Source of the DNA: Aricia agestis
Lineage: Eukaryota > Arthropoda > Insecta > Lepidoptera > Lycaenidae
Length of the DNA stretch: 64,000 nt
Direction of reading: 5' to 3'
NCBI RefSeq assembly: GCF_905147365.1
Contig: NC_056407.1
Coordinates: 19,885,980 to 19,949,979 of the forward strand
The notes under the pieces were generated by a model that saw only the letters and a list, made by a program, of their open reading frames with translations, was not told the origin of the DNA and searched no databases. The position numbers and the translations under genes are program-made. How positions within the stretch are numbered: position 1 is the first letter of the stretch; each line of letters starts with the position of its first letter. Positions 44,553 to 55,145 of the stretch are shown piece by piece.

Positions 44553-45783
44553 CTAATTTAAAGAAATATTTGGAACATATTCCAATTCGTTCAAAATATG
44601 ACTAATATTCTGCTCAATAAAAGCAGTAGTCGAGGAAGCCAAATACTTGGCTGATTTTATAAACAAAAAGTTAAATAGCAACTTGGCTATACGTCTTTTA
44701 TAAAAATGAGATAAGAAGTACTTATCTCTTTTCATAGTAGATAATTTCAAATCTAAATTATTAATATCTACAACCTGACATTGTGTATGCGAGTCATTTA
44801 AAATAATACAATTATTATTTACAGCTGTATACATTAGGCTATTCAGCTGATACCTGGAAATGTTTTCTTTATTATATCTCTTTGGCAACATTTGAATGTA
44901 GGGAAAAGTAAACAATATGACTTTTGTAACATTTTTTATATTAAATAATTTGTCCAAATATTCAGTCATCTGTTTTTTGTTTAATTTTCCTCTCCTCCCA
45001 ACTAAAAGTATTAATGTAGTATTCGGACAATATGTCATAGTTAAAGCCCTTTTTAAAATTTCAGTGTAAGAAGCTCCGGGCATACAAAAATTAGAAAAAG
45101 ATTGTCCAATACACATTCTATTCAAATATACACCTAAATCCTTACCTAACTCGTCACTGACTAAAGTAATGTTTGTTGGGCATTCCGTATGTACCTTCTG
45201 ACTGGAGCATATATCTGCAATATTATTTAAAACGGAATGATCAGCTTTATCTGAGGAACCGTTGATTCTCAATAAAGAATAAACCCGCTCCTCATTGTAA
45301 TGAGTCACTTCGAGCAGATCATTCATTGCTGATATATGCCCCTGCATTTCTTGCTGTGACAACTCATATTTCTTTTTCAAATTGTCTAAAGAGTCTAGAA
45401 GTATTGAAATCTCTGCTTGTAGGTTGCATACATCGGCCTCATAGCTACACTTAATTTGCTCTAAGTCAATTTTACAATTTAGCAAATTATTATTCAAAAT
45501 TTGGTTTTCTTTAACAACCTTTGATAAATTATTTAAACATTTTTTATTTTTCAGTGACAGTTTACAATAATTCTTGATGCACTTTCTGATTCTAATATAT
45601 TTCTTTAATTTTTTCCTACTATTCATTTCACACAGTGGCAATGAATCATCACCGGTTAAATCAACAGTAGAAATGTCAATGTTACATGATTTAGAGATAG
45701 AATGTGACTTACTTTTACTATGGATAAGTTCATCATACAAGATTTGTGTTTGGGTGGCACTTTGAACATGTATTTGTTCTTTA
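44553..45783 (-). CDS. CR1/Daphne-like LINE ORF1, 5'-truncated
   Basis: The open frame runs about 410 codons to a stop at 44553, 11 bp before the ORF2 start. It has a Lys/Asn-rich N-terminal half with coiled-coil character (LQAEISILLDSLDNLKKKYE), then an esterase/SGNH-like half (ITLVSDELGKDLGVYLNR, FCMPGASYTEIL, LILLVGRRG), a layout known from CR1-group ORF1 proteins. The nominal ATG at 45815 is outside the LINE, in Fanzor DNA, so the true start is lost. Confidence 0.75.
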
Positions 45784-47241
45784 AGTTTACTTATACACTC
45801 AAAGGTAAAAATCACAAATTGCCCGATCCACTCGATATTATTGAAAAGTATAAACTTCTAAATAAAAATATAACTTATAATGGAACTTTGAGAAGTTTCA
45901 ATTTAATGTGGATCGCAAATCAGTACAAGACGATTAGAGACTAATGTAACTGTGCACGCATTCAAACGTCGAAATGACGAAATCACAAATTCACTATCCA
46001 CATTTAATGCATTCTATAAAAATGTACACGGCGACAATGATGAAATTGGAAATTGGTTCAAATTGAATAAAATTACAGAAAAAGAAATCAAACAAAACTT
46101 TTGGAAGTACATTCCTTTGTGAAAATTCAACATGAATTGTACGAAAATGACACAAAATCATTTAACGTTTTCCCCATTTACAAACACGGTTTGAAACACA
46201 TCACCTACGATTCTAGATGTTTGCATGAATTAATGCGTAGAGTGGACAAGGAGAACACGCCATCTACTTGGTTTCAATTTTCCGAAAATGATCCAAAGCA
46301 ATATTGGAGATCATAAACCTATAATGCTATATATTAAGTCTATGTTGGAGACGATACTTTTCTGTACCGAAAAAATCATTTGGTTGGAGTTTCAGTACGG
46401 ACGGTGTTTGCGTTTCGTTGTCTATGAATAGATTGTTTAGTAAAGAGGATAAATGTAAAGCTAAACGTGTAAAGAGAGAGGAGACTTTGAATGAAAACGA
46501 AAATCAAATGTACAAAAATTATAAAAAAATTATTGCAGTCGATCCGGGTGCCAAGACACCTATAGTTACGTGCAATAGGAGTGGTGATGGTGGTGGTTTT
46601 GAATACAAAACTTTGAAAAAGCAAAGAGTCGTGTACGAAACTCGTGAACATCACAGAGAGAGGAAATTTATAAAAGTTTATAAAAGATGTCGATTTGAAA
46701 ATTAGAAACGATAGGGAATAGATGGAAAAGGAGTTGGGTTTCGGAATTAGTTGTAAAAATTCAAAAGTTCAAGAGTACACCGATTTTCGATTGAAGTGGT
46801 TCGACGAAAAACAAAAAGTGTACGAACAGAGGAGATTGCAAAGATTGAGATTCGACAAGTACATCAACGATCAAAAGATAAATCACAAAATCGTGGATGA
46901 CTATTTTGGAAAAGAACCAGACACGCTGGTGGTTTACGGTGCAGGTTTCGATTTTATGAATAAGGGTACCTACGTTCAAGGGCCACAGGAAGTTTAGACA
47001 CAACGATATTTTGAAAATAATAAAACAACGTCCGAATTTATAATTGTATATAATGAATGAGGCGTTTACAACGAAAAATTGTAGCAAGTGTTACGAGAGT
47101 GAAATACAACAAAAATTACAAGTTTCCAAATCCCCACATCGTTACTTGTACTGCAGTGTATGTCGTAAGGGTATTCACAGGGATAAGAATGGTGCCAAAA
47201 ATATCTTGTTGAAATTTGAGTTTAAAAGAAAAAATCTATAA
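45784..47241 (+). pseudogene. Fanzor (eukaryotic TnpB-like RNA-guided nuclease), central and C-terminal part, broken
   Basis: Successive open pieces in shifting frames on the plus strand. At 46395 TDGVCVSL precedes IAVDPGAKTP (RuvC-I; Asp codon at 46541), the usual order in Fanzor/TnpB. A Lys/Arg-rich helical part (EKQKVYEQRRLQRLRFDKYI) and TLVVYGAGFDF (RuvC-II region, near 46920) follow. Then comes the zinc ribbon CSKC (47080-47091) and CSVC (47152-47163), and finally HRDKNGAKNIL (RuvC-III; Asp codon at 47182). Stops or frame changes fall near 45930-45944, 46120-46122, 46314-46316, 46703-46705, 46719-46721, 46995-46997 and 47040. The remaining motifs make the family call strong. The gene cannot be active. 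A viral or transposon origin is possible but not decided here. Confidence 0.82.
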
Positions 47242-47352
47242 AGTCAGCGGTCATTCTTTCGTTTGCCGGTACTGATATGAACGTTGCGGGCGGTGGAAGC
47301 TCGTAAGGTTCATTGTCGTAATTCTGAAGTTATCATTGTGGTAACTAAAGGG
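47242..47352 (+). ncRNA. Candidate Fanzor guide-RNA (fRNA/omegaRNA) region
   Basis: The 111 bases between the Fanzor stop and the right-end TTAA are less AT-rich than their surroundings and hold short self-complementary runs (GTTGCGGGCGG, GTGGAAGCTCG). In known Fanzor loci the guide RNA derives from this position. There is no direct evidence of transcription. Confidence 0.3.
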
Positions 47353-47356
47353 TTAA

Positions 47357-47715
47357 AGAAGTGAGTTGTCTGTTCTTACTTTAAGGATTATTTACCTAAT
47401 AATATTATTATCCTCGTTGGCTATGATACCCATATGATACCTATACCAATGTTATAGGAATTAGGATTTGGGAAGCATGCATGCAAGCAGCATAAATTAT
47501 TGAGGCCCAATGATTCAATGAATTAAATCACTTGATTAGACTATAAGCAGTAATCAATAAATTATAAGACAGAAAAATTAGTAATGACTCATCACTCACT
47601 AATGATATAATGAAATCTGAAGATGCTATTTGATTCTTAAAAGTATCTAGCTAAAAACATTTGACTCGGTCACATAGGTTTTTAAACAAGAAAAATTCTA
47701 GGTACTTATATCACT
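47357..47715. other. Intergenic DNA, nothing recognised
   Basis: AT-rich with no ORF, inverted repeat or known repeat seen. Confidence 0.4.
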
Positions 47716-47868
47716 AACCGCCTTACTCAGAGACATTTAATAATGATTAACCTTCAATTTAATGAAGAGTTTGACAGATAATGTATGGGGCTTATGTCAA
47801 AATTTTGAAATAAGTAATTACATTTAACTAATTAATGTTCCACTCTGAGTGCGGCAGTAAGTATAACA
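47716..47868. mobile_element. MITE
   Basis: Inverted ends AACCGCCTTACTCAGAG...CATTTAAT and ATTAATGTTCCACTCTGAGTGCGGCAGT. Non-coding. The ends resemble lepidopteran mariner-like MITEs. Confidence 0.6.
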
Positions 47869-47899
47869 GTCATGATTCATATCCATTGGAAAGTACAAT

Positions 47900-48658
47900 T
47901 CACAAACCGTAGGCATTCGCTATCGTTCCACGTGAAAAACATACCATCCTCATCAGTCATTCCCTTGATGAGTGGCAGTCTTCCACTGTGCGTTATTCGC
48001 GTACCGTACCTAACTTTCTGCCGCGCACTGTATTTAACTCTGGAATGAACTGTCACTAGCAGTATTTCCGGACCAATACAACCTACAAACCTTTAAGAAG
48101 AGAGCGTATTCGCGTATCCCTCTTAAGGTGACGCCGCGTTAAAGTATATAATCGGCCAAGTGCGAGTCGGACTCGCGCACGAAGGGTTCCGTACCGTTAT
48201 AGAGGAAAAATAGGCGAAAAATTGTGTTTTTGTATTGGAACCCACCTTTATTTTTTATTTTATTTTAATGTTATTCTTAAATATTGAAGTAGACATATGA
48301 CTAAGGCCTCATAAGACATATAACTCTCCCCTGTTGGCAAAATAGGAATCACTTTTTTTACAGAGGTCTTTTCGATTGATTATTCTGTGTTATAAAAGTT
48401 GACCAATCGTGTTATGCTATGGGTTATTCAAAGACAAAGATATGATGAATACTGACAAATGACAATGAACTTTAATTTCTTAGCTTTAGTCATTGCTGAG
48501 AAAAATCGATATCGTTACAGCCAAATTATCAAGGCGTCACTTTAAAAGGCCGGCAACGCATCTGCAGCTCCTCTAATGTTGCGAGTGTCCATGGGCGGGC
48601 TGTTGCTTTGCATCAAGTGACCCGTTTGCTCGTTTGCCCCCTTATTTTATAAAAAAAT
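47900..48658 (+). mobile_element. LINE 3' fragment split by a TTAA element
   Basis: 47900-48126 is a decayed copy of the RT C-terminal text seen at 61900-62095 (CATACCATCCTCATCAG, CTGCCGCGCACTGTA, ACCTTTAAGAAGAGAGCG). 48546-48658 is the shared tail (GGCCGGCAACGCATC ... GCCCCCTTATT). The two join at TTAA when 48127-48541 is removed. Confidence 0.8.
48127..48541. mobile_element. TTAA-flanked element inside a LINE tail
   Basis: TTAA at 48123-48126 and 48542-48545. Ends GGTGACGCC and GGCGTCAC(T). The intact LINE elsewhere has CTCTTAAAAGACCGG at this spot. The left part holds a minus-strand GGCCAAGTGCGAGTCGGACT repeat end. Non-coding. Confidence 0.82.
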
Positions 48659-48659
48659 A

Positions 48660-49864
48660 AAGTGAAAGTTTCAAGGAATAACAGAACATCGAACATACAG
48701 CATGGAAGTTTTTTCCAATAAAAAGTTTGTAAGTCCACGTTGGTGCCAGGCGGTGCGCTAACGCCCTCGGTGAGTATATTACTTTCCCGAAGACAACGCA
48801 ACTGCGATCCACTAGAATTGCCACAGCTGCTCAACCCTTTATTTTATTAAAAAAACTTCGTACTTTTAGGCAAAATAACCTGGAAGAGAAAGTCTGTAAT
48901 ATCTTAAAAGAAAGTCTGTAATCCTATAATTATAGTCATCCTAACTATCGTTAGGATAACTATAATTATAGGTCTACCAGAATCTGATGGCAAATTTGGA
49001 TGGAAGATTTTCAAAAAATATCCGTGATCATTGGATAAATTTTTATATTTGCATATTTCACACACATAATCAGCCGCTATTTATGGAAAAAAAAGGATCA
49101 AAATGTTTTATTCCAATTACCCCGGTATTGCTACTTATTAGAGTCAATTTCTTTTCTCACTTTTTGCCATCAGATCCTGATAGACCTATACAAATCTGTC
49201 ATTTCCTATCGGCATAATATGGTCTCTCAAGTCTCAATAATAATAGGCCTAAACTGGCAAAATTAAGTTATTAATAATCACGTTTAAGTATATCGATTTT
49301 GATATAATCTAGTACGGTACCTACTACCTAATAAGATTAAACAGGTACACGCCTTCTAGTAGTATCACTTTGTTTTGTTGCACCCTGGTCCTGCAGGCTG
49401 CAGATCCATTGGGTATTTGGGTCACATGAAAGGACATAATAATTATAGGATTGCTCTAATTTCAGAAAAATGTACCAGTCCTGCGTGATAAAAAAATTCG
49501 GTGTAACAAAGTCTGGGCAATTAAGGTATCCTATGAATCCTTTATTATTTCTTACACATTTATTGAGTAACCAAGCAAATAAGATGCAAGTATTTTCGAC
49601 GATCTTCAGCAAATGTGTGTTCAATAATTGTTAAATCGGCCTTTGTGATTAGCAAACCTTGCGTATTGTAAAGGTGGAGGTTCAATCGTCATGTGACTAT
49701 TCACTGCGCGGCCTTCGGCGAACAACGCAGAGCTTTGTGATATCTGCTTTGGTTTAGGATTGGAGAATACGAAAAATTACAGGCTTAGTAATTTGCTTTG
49801 AATGCTTCTGTGAAACGAAGCAAAGCTAGGATTTAAAGTTAAGCTAGTGCTGTATTAAGAAAAA
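48660..49864. other. Intergenic DNA with one hairpin
   Basis: A hairpin at 48924-48972 (CCTATAATTATAGT and its complement, inner ATCCTAAC/GTTAGGAT). Otherwise AT-rich. No supported gene. Confidence 0.45.
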
Positions 49865-49867
49865 ACA

Positions 49868-50798
49868 AAAAAACCGGCCAAGTGTGTATTGGGCCACGCG
49901 CAATAAGGGTTCCGTAGTAGGTACCACTAGTTTTTGATAATTTTTGTAAGTATAGATAATGAATGTACATTTATAACGTGTTTTACACTACTCACAACAT
50001 CATCTCAGTTACGTTAAAACTTTAAAAGGAATTTGAATGAAAATTTCCTTTATACTTTTCCAAATACAATTTTTTTAGTTGATGGACTATCACTCAATAG
50101 GTTACGAGTATGAAGTCTTCGCCATGATAGTTTTCGAATTTCCTTTTAAATTCAGCATATTTCCTACCCCCTTGAATTTTTTCACATTTCCAGAAACAAC
50201 CGTTTAGTTGGTGTAGAAGGGAGGGACACTGGACTCTAACGATTTTTTTTACTTTAAAACTTCATATTTCACAAATGGATCTCTAAATCGGAAAATGGTC
50301 TCTGAATACATACTCATAATACTTTTAAAAAATCTATCCAACGCGGAAAAAATTAATCACCCCCGCCTAATATGTAGGTACCTATGGGAGGTACCTACCA
50401 TAAATATTTTTTAAAAAATATTTTATATAGGTACCATTTTGTCGGCGTCATGATGTACCATCGAGGAAGTTGATTCCTATGCAATTGACAGACCAACGTT
50501 ATTTGGTCGAATATGTCAATTCAATGTTAATTGTGATCCGTCAGCTGGGTTTGACGTAACGCAACCAAACTACTTAGGTCCCCGATTTGCATAGGAATCA
50601 ACTTCTCTGATAGTACATTGTATGCACATTTAGTACATACAATATAGTAGTTTTGTAGGCCTTATAGTCTCTGAGACAGACAGACGGACAGACAGACGGA
50701 CAGACAGACGGACAGACAGCCGGACAGACAGACGGACAGACAGACGGACAGACCGAAACTATAAGGGTTCCTTGTCGACTACGGAACCCTAAAAATAG
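49868..50798 (-). mobile_element. GGTTCCGTA...GGCCGG repeat, minus copy, with internal MITE
   Basis: On the plus strand it starts AAAACCGGCCAAGTG and ends GACTACGGAACCCTAAAAA. A long GACAGACGGACA microsatellite lies at about 50672-50755. A MITE (50453-50625) is nested in it. Confidence 0.75.
50453..50625. mobile_element. MITE with GTACCATCGAGGAAGTTGAT ends
   Basis: Left ATGTACCATCGAGGAAGTTG then ATTCCTATGCAA. Right TTGCATAGGAATCAACTTCT then CTGATAGTACAT. Related copies are at about 62222-63055 and 63050-63190. Confidence 0.8.
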
Positions 50799-50799
50799 T

Positions 50800-52616
50800 A
50801 CCAACATACTAAAAGATAAATCTAGATACCGATAAGGATTTACAATCTACTTTGCAGTCCTGTTTGTGGTTACCTAAACATTTGTATGAGTCAGAAAAAT
50901 CGAACTCAAAAATGTATAATGATAACTGTTCAATAAAGTTGGTAGGAATTACAAGTTAAGCCTGATGCTTCACCCGCACATATTACATGTACAAAGACTT
51001 GAAAAACATAACTCTGCTGGTGCAGTCGGGTAGAAACATTGAAACTGAGAGTACCGATGGAATTGAAAAAAATACAAACTAAGATGCAACTTAATTATAG
51101 CTGCAACAGATTCCATCTTTATTCACATCTCAACATTCGCAACGCACCTATATTAAAGTTTGCATTTAAAATACAAAAAACAATGTAGTTTTTCAGTAAC
51201 CTAAATGCGTCAAATTACCCGTGTATATAATAATATAATAATATTTATTATATTATTATCAACACCTATTAGTGTTTAGTTCAGGATTTGTCACATGCTT
51301 CGCCGTGTTTGGTCTTCCAGTTACCGAGTTTGATCTAACAAAGTATACCATGCAACATTACAAAACTGTTTACAGAACTAATAAGCTGCTATACTTTATT
51401 AAAAAGCTTATAAATTGCTATTTACAGCGCTAATGTACCGATCACATAGCTTAGGATAGCATTCTCATTGTTGTGATAACTGCCAAGATATTTCGTTTTT
51501 GTTGTTTTTAAGCTGCAAAAATCTAAGTATTTCTGTCGATACAATACAATACGCTAAAGGACTGTAGACTGGTATTTAAAAAAATATTAGCTCAGGCCAC
51601 CGACCAAATAAAAAGTAATACAACCTGGAGATGACGGACAGACAGGGAAGTCTTAGTATTACTGAGACTTATCTTTTACCCTTTGGGCACGGAACCAAAA
51701 AAAAACAGAGTTTTATATAATTCTGGTTGAGTAAAACTATAAATGTTGCACTTCCAGTTGACCAATAACGCACGGAAGATACCGCATAGTAGCAGGCAGT
51801 GGCTATGTACTTATGTCGAACAACGTACCGACTCTTACTCTCTACTCTCCGACCATGTCGTATCATGCTTCAAAGCTCCTATACAAAATATTGAACTTTA
51901 TATATTTTGGTACTTATAGCAAGTAAAATGAAATTCTTGGGACAGTAAACAAAAATCCAACTGCGTCAGATTGTTATGTTTTTCGAGTATATGTATGTAC
52001 TATGTGATAAGCACATTTCTTTGACAAGCTCCAGATTCTGAACGGCTTGTCGCATTGAGCTTGAGAGCTTGATATTATGTGTAAGAGGAGATGACGCCCC
52101 AATATAACAACGTGTTTCTTATGTGTTTTTCGCATAGCCTTTATCAAGTAACATTCTACATGAACTGACCTTATCATATTTTAGGGAATTAAAATTGATT
52201 GTCACGTCCGCCAGTCTAGAAATTTCCCATAAAAAAAGTAGTTGATTTCACACGTCAATAGAACAGCGCCAATTTTTGCTTACAATATACGATCTAGAAT
52301 TCTAGGAATGCCAGGGCCTACTTTTGTACTTTTGTACCTTCGATCTAAATTTCTATGGCTGAACAGAAATCTTTAAAATGAATCATTTCCAAAGTAACTG
52401 GCACTGATAACTGAACTCATCCTACAACCATGGCCAAAATAATGACGGGCAAAAATGTATGGGCTCTGTAGGGGCTCTGGTATATTGCTCAACAGGAATG
52501 GATTGTATATTTTTAGGAAGGTATACCTTATATTATATTATAGGTATACCATATATTAATGACCAATAGGGCGCTTGTCAAGATTCATTCAAGTACTTTT
52601 TGTGTAAAGCGTTTAA
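50800..52616. other. Intergenic DNA, no gene seen
   Basis: AT-rich, with a TAATATAATAATATT run near 51228-51260. No splice-consistent coding text was recognised. Confidence 0.4.
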
Positions 52617-52929
52617 TACGTGGGAGAGCCATGCTTCGGCACGAATGGGCCGGCTCGACCGGAGAAATACCGCGTTCTCACAGAAAACCGGCGTGAAACA
52701 GCGCTCGCGCTGTGTTTCGCCGAGTGAGTGAGTTTACCGGAGGCCCAATCCCCTACCCTAATCCCTTCCCTATTCCCTTCCCTACCCTCCCCTATTACCC
52801 TATTCCCTCTTAAAAGGCCGGCAACGCACCTGCAGCTCTTCTGATGCTGCGAGTGTCCATGGGCGACGGAAGTTGCTTTCCATCAGGTGACCCGTTTGCT
52901 CGTTTGCCCCCTTATTTCATAAAAAAAAG
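52617..52929 (+). mobile_element. Full SINE copy
   Basis: Head ACGTGGGAGAGCCATGCTTC, CGGCTCGACCGG and TTCGCCGAGTGAGTGAG. Middle CCCTACCCTAATCCC. Tail GGCCGGCAACGCACC ... GCCCCCTTATT plus an A-run. The tail equals the LINE 3' end. Confidence 0.88.
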
Positions 52930-53006
52930 CCATGTTAAAAGTGACATCAGCGACCATACATTTCATGCTGATAACATCACGTTACATTAAAGCATGATTA
53001 TTTTTA

Positions 53007-53180
53007 GGGTTCCGTAGTCAACAAGGAACCCTTATATTATAGTTTCGGTCTGTCCGTCCGTCCATCCGTCTGTCCGTCTGTCCGTCTATCCGTCCGTCCG
53101 TCTGTCCGTCCATCCGTCCGTCTGTCCGTCCATCCGTCCGTCCGTCCGTCCGCGGTTTTTCTTAGAGATTATAGGACCTA
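53007..53180 (+). mobile_element. 5' fragment of the GGTTCCGTA repeat with (GTCC)n
   Basis: AGGGTTCCGTAGTCAACAAG followed by a GTCCGTC microsatellite over about 53045-53155. Confidence 0.7.
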
Positions 53181-53735
53181 CAAAGCTGTAATTCGGCACG
53201 AATGCACATATTAATGATGCCGACAAAATGGTGTATAAGATCTTTAAAATATATATTTTTTTATGGTACCTCCCCTACACATCACATTTTTTTATAATGC
53301 TCTTGTCCCTGATTTTAAGTTGAGGGATTTATGTTCTTAATACAATTTATACACTTATACAGTCTTATGTCTACACACTTATATTCTATTTAAATTTTCT
53401 GTTCTGTCATCGTTACCTGGTCCGCCGTCCAAGGGTGTGCAGTATGACTTATGAGGGAGGGGTTAAAATTCTACTGTGAGCGTAAATCGGTGTACTGACT
53501 AAGACAAGACATTCGTAACCTTTCTAAGCGCATATAAATCTTACCACATAGACGACAAAACTACGTCGGTAACGCCGGCCTTGTACGTTGACTGTAAATT
53601 ATTTCAAAAAGTACAGTTGCTAGGGGCTGGGCGCCATATATCTTTTTACCTACTCACTAAGAACTATCTAATGGTATATATTTTATCTCTGTTGAGACTT
53701 ATACCAAAATGCCCATGATCCTTTCCTGGGTATTA
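53181..53735. other. Intergenic DNA, nothing recognised
   Basis: No ORF or inverted repeat of note. The short minus ORF at 53683-53979 is mostly inside the MITE that follows. Confidence 0.4.
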
Positions 53736-53738
53736 GAG

Positions 53739-53940
53739 CCGGGGCCCGGGACACATAAACACGATACGATGTCGTGTCGTACCACGATGCGACGTCGCGT
53801 GTATCGTGGCACGTTATGATGTCGCGACGTAGTTTTTTACGATGCTCGTCGTAGATTCCCACGACGCGACGTCGCATCGTGAAACGACGCCGCATCGTGG
53901 TACGACACGACGTCGTATCGTGTTTATGTGTCCGGCCCTT
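53739..53940. mobile_element. GC-rich palindromic MITE
   Basis: Left arm ACACATAAACACGATACGAT then GTCGTGTCGTACCACGATGC. The right arm is its complement. The inner part also repeats CGACGTCGCATCG-type blocks. TTAG lies at both sides. Very CpG-rich. Confidence 0.85.
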
Positions 53941-54199
53941 AGGCCATTTTACATCTTTCACGTGGAATTGCAAAAACAAAGATGATGTCGCGAATTTTGA
54001 GATAATCTAAAGAAATGTCGTTACTATTTATTTTCTATTTAGTACATATATCGACACGACTAACCGATAACGAAGCGATAATTACGATAATGGTAAATCA
54101 CAAGACCTGCGATATCGTGATCATCTCAAGGGGCTGAGACGTGCTTATCTGATAACGTAACAATTAGACGTTTATCGATTTCTGATGCCACCAAACATG

Positions 54200-55140
54200 A
54201 TCGTTGAAGGTATTTCAAACTGGCTTTTTTTCAAACTTTCCTTCAATGCTGCCAGAGGGTTCGTCCTCATATGGAATACTGTTCTCATCTCTGGGCAGAG
54301 GCGCCAAAATATCAGTTTCCCTCTCCTTCAGGATCGTATCGAACGAAGGGCCGCTCGAATTGTTGACTGCCATAGTGTTTCAACAGGCTGGACCCCTTGG
54401 AATTAAGCCGAGATGTAGCTTCACTCTGCATCCTCTATCGGTTGTATCATGGGGAGTGCCCTGAGGAATTGTTCGGAATCACACCTCCTGCAACTTTTCG
54501 CCATCGTTACACGCGAAAAATATACGATCCTCATCAGTCATCACCTTGATGAATGGCAGTCTTCCACCGTGCGTTTTTCGCGTTTTTTTTTTTAATGAAA
54601 ATAAGGGGGCAAACGAGCAAACGGGTCACCTAATGGAAAGCAACTTCCGTCGCCCATGGACACTCGCAGCATGAGAAGAGCTGCAGGTGCGTTGCCGGCC
54701 TTTTAAGAGGAATTAGGGTAATAAGGGAGGGTAGGGAAGGGAAGGGAATAGCAAAGGATAGGGAAGGGAATAGGGTAGGGGATTGGGCCTCCGGTAAACT
54801 CACTCACTCGGCGAAACACAGCGCAAGCGCTGTTTCACGCCGGTTTTCTGTGAGAACGTGGTATTTCTCCGGTCGAGCCGACCCATTCGTGCCGAAGCAT
54901 GGCTCTCCCACGTAAATTTTTTTTTGCCGCGCACTGTAAAACTCTGGAACGAACTGTTACCACTCACAAGTAGTATTTCCGGACCAATACGACCTGCAAA
55001 CATTCAAGAAGAGAGCGTATTCCCTCAAGAAGGGAGCGTATTAAGGCTGGTAACGCACCTGCAGCTTTTCTGATGTGAGTGTTAATGGGCGACGGTAGTT
55101 GCTTTCCATCCGGCCACCCGTTTGCTCGTTTGCCACCTTA
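54200..55140 (+). mobile_element. LINE 3' end split by a SINE
   Basis: 54200-54583 holds decayed RT C-terminal text (TATGGAATACTGTTC, CTGCATCCTCTATCGG, CCTGAGGAATTGTTCGG). It resumes at 54918 (TGCCGCGCACTGTA AAACTCTGG) and ends in the shared tail at about 55140. The SINE at 54584-54917 sits between. Confidence 0.82.
54584..54917 (-). mobile_element. Full SINE copy inserted in a LINE
   Basis: Minus-strand copy: tail complement GGGGGCAAACGAGCAAACGG, head complement GCCGAAGCATGGCTCTCCC. T-run on the plus strand at 54584. Confidence 0.88.
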
Positions 55141-55145
55141 TCTAT

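Larger units (their letters stand above)
35921..45783 (-). mobile_element. CR1/Daphne-like LINE, 5'-truncated, interrupted by an RTE-like LINE
   Basis: The proposed 6-bp target duplication AGTTTA is at 35915-35920 and 45784-45789. The 3' end (low coordinates) is a (TTTGA)n-type microsatellite tail, as in CR1-group LINEs. ORF2 (36203-38944 plus 44361-44541) and part of ORF1 (44553-45783) are open. An RTE-like LINE splits ORF2 at 38953-44352. The element's own 5' end is missing. It lies in the Fanzor reading frame. Confidence 0.8.
33611..47352 (+). mobile_element. Candidate TTAA-flanked element carrying a broken Fanzor, shattered by later insertions
   Basis: TTAA at 33607-33610 is followed by CCCTATACTTGG. 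TTAA at 47353-47356 is preceded by ACTAAAGGG. The two ends are imperfectly inverted (CCCTATACTTGGCAATAATA against CCCTTTAGTTACCACAATGA), as in piggyBac-type elements. Between them lie the Fanzor pieces in order on the plus strand. Removing the transposon at 34247-35822 and the LINE at 35921-45783 leaves about 2.3 kb, a natural size for a Fanzor-carrying element. The ends are an inference from short sequences; the Fanzor content is firmer. Confidence 0.5.

Noticed and set aside
45784..45815. ATG at 45815 as the true start of the LINE ORF1
   Set aside because: It lies outside the proposed target duplication, in Fanzor DNA, so the LINE is 5'-truncated there.
45720..45944. A separate small plus-strand gene starting at 45720
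   Set aside because: Its first part is antisense to the LINE ORF1 and its second part is Fanzor sequence; it is a chance fusion across the insertion joint.
33611..47352. Integrated insect-virus (for example baculovirus) segment
   Set aside because: Fanzors occur in some insect viruses, but no other viral gene is seen here and the TTAA ends fit a transposon better.
53683..53979. 98-codon minus ORF with Arg/Asp repeats
   Set aside because: It reads through the palindromic MITE at 53739-53940.
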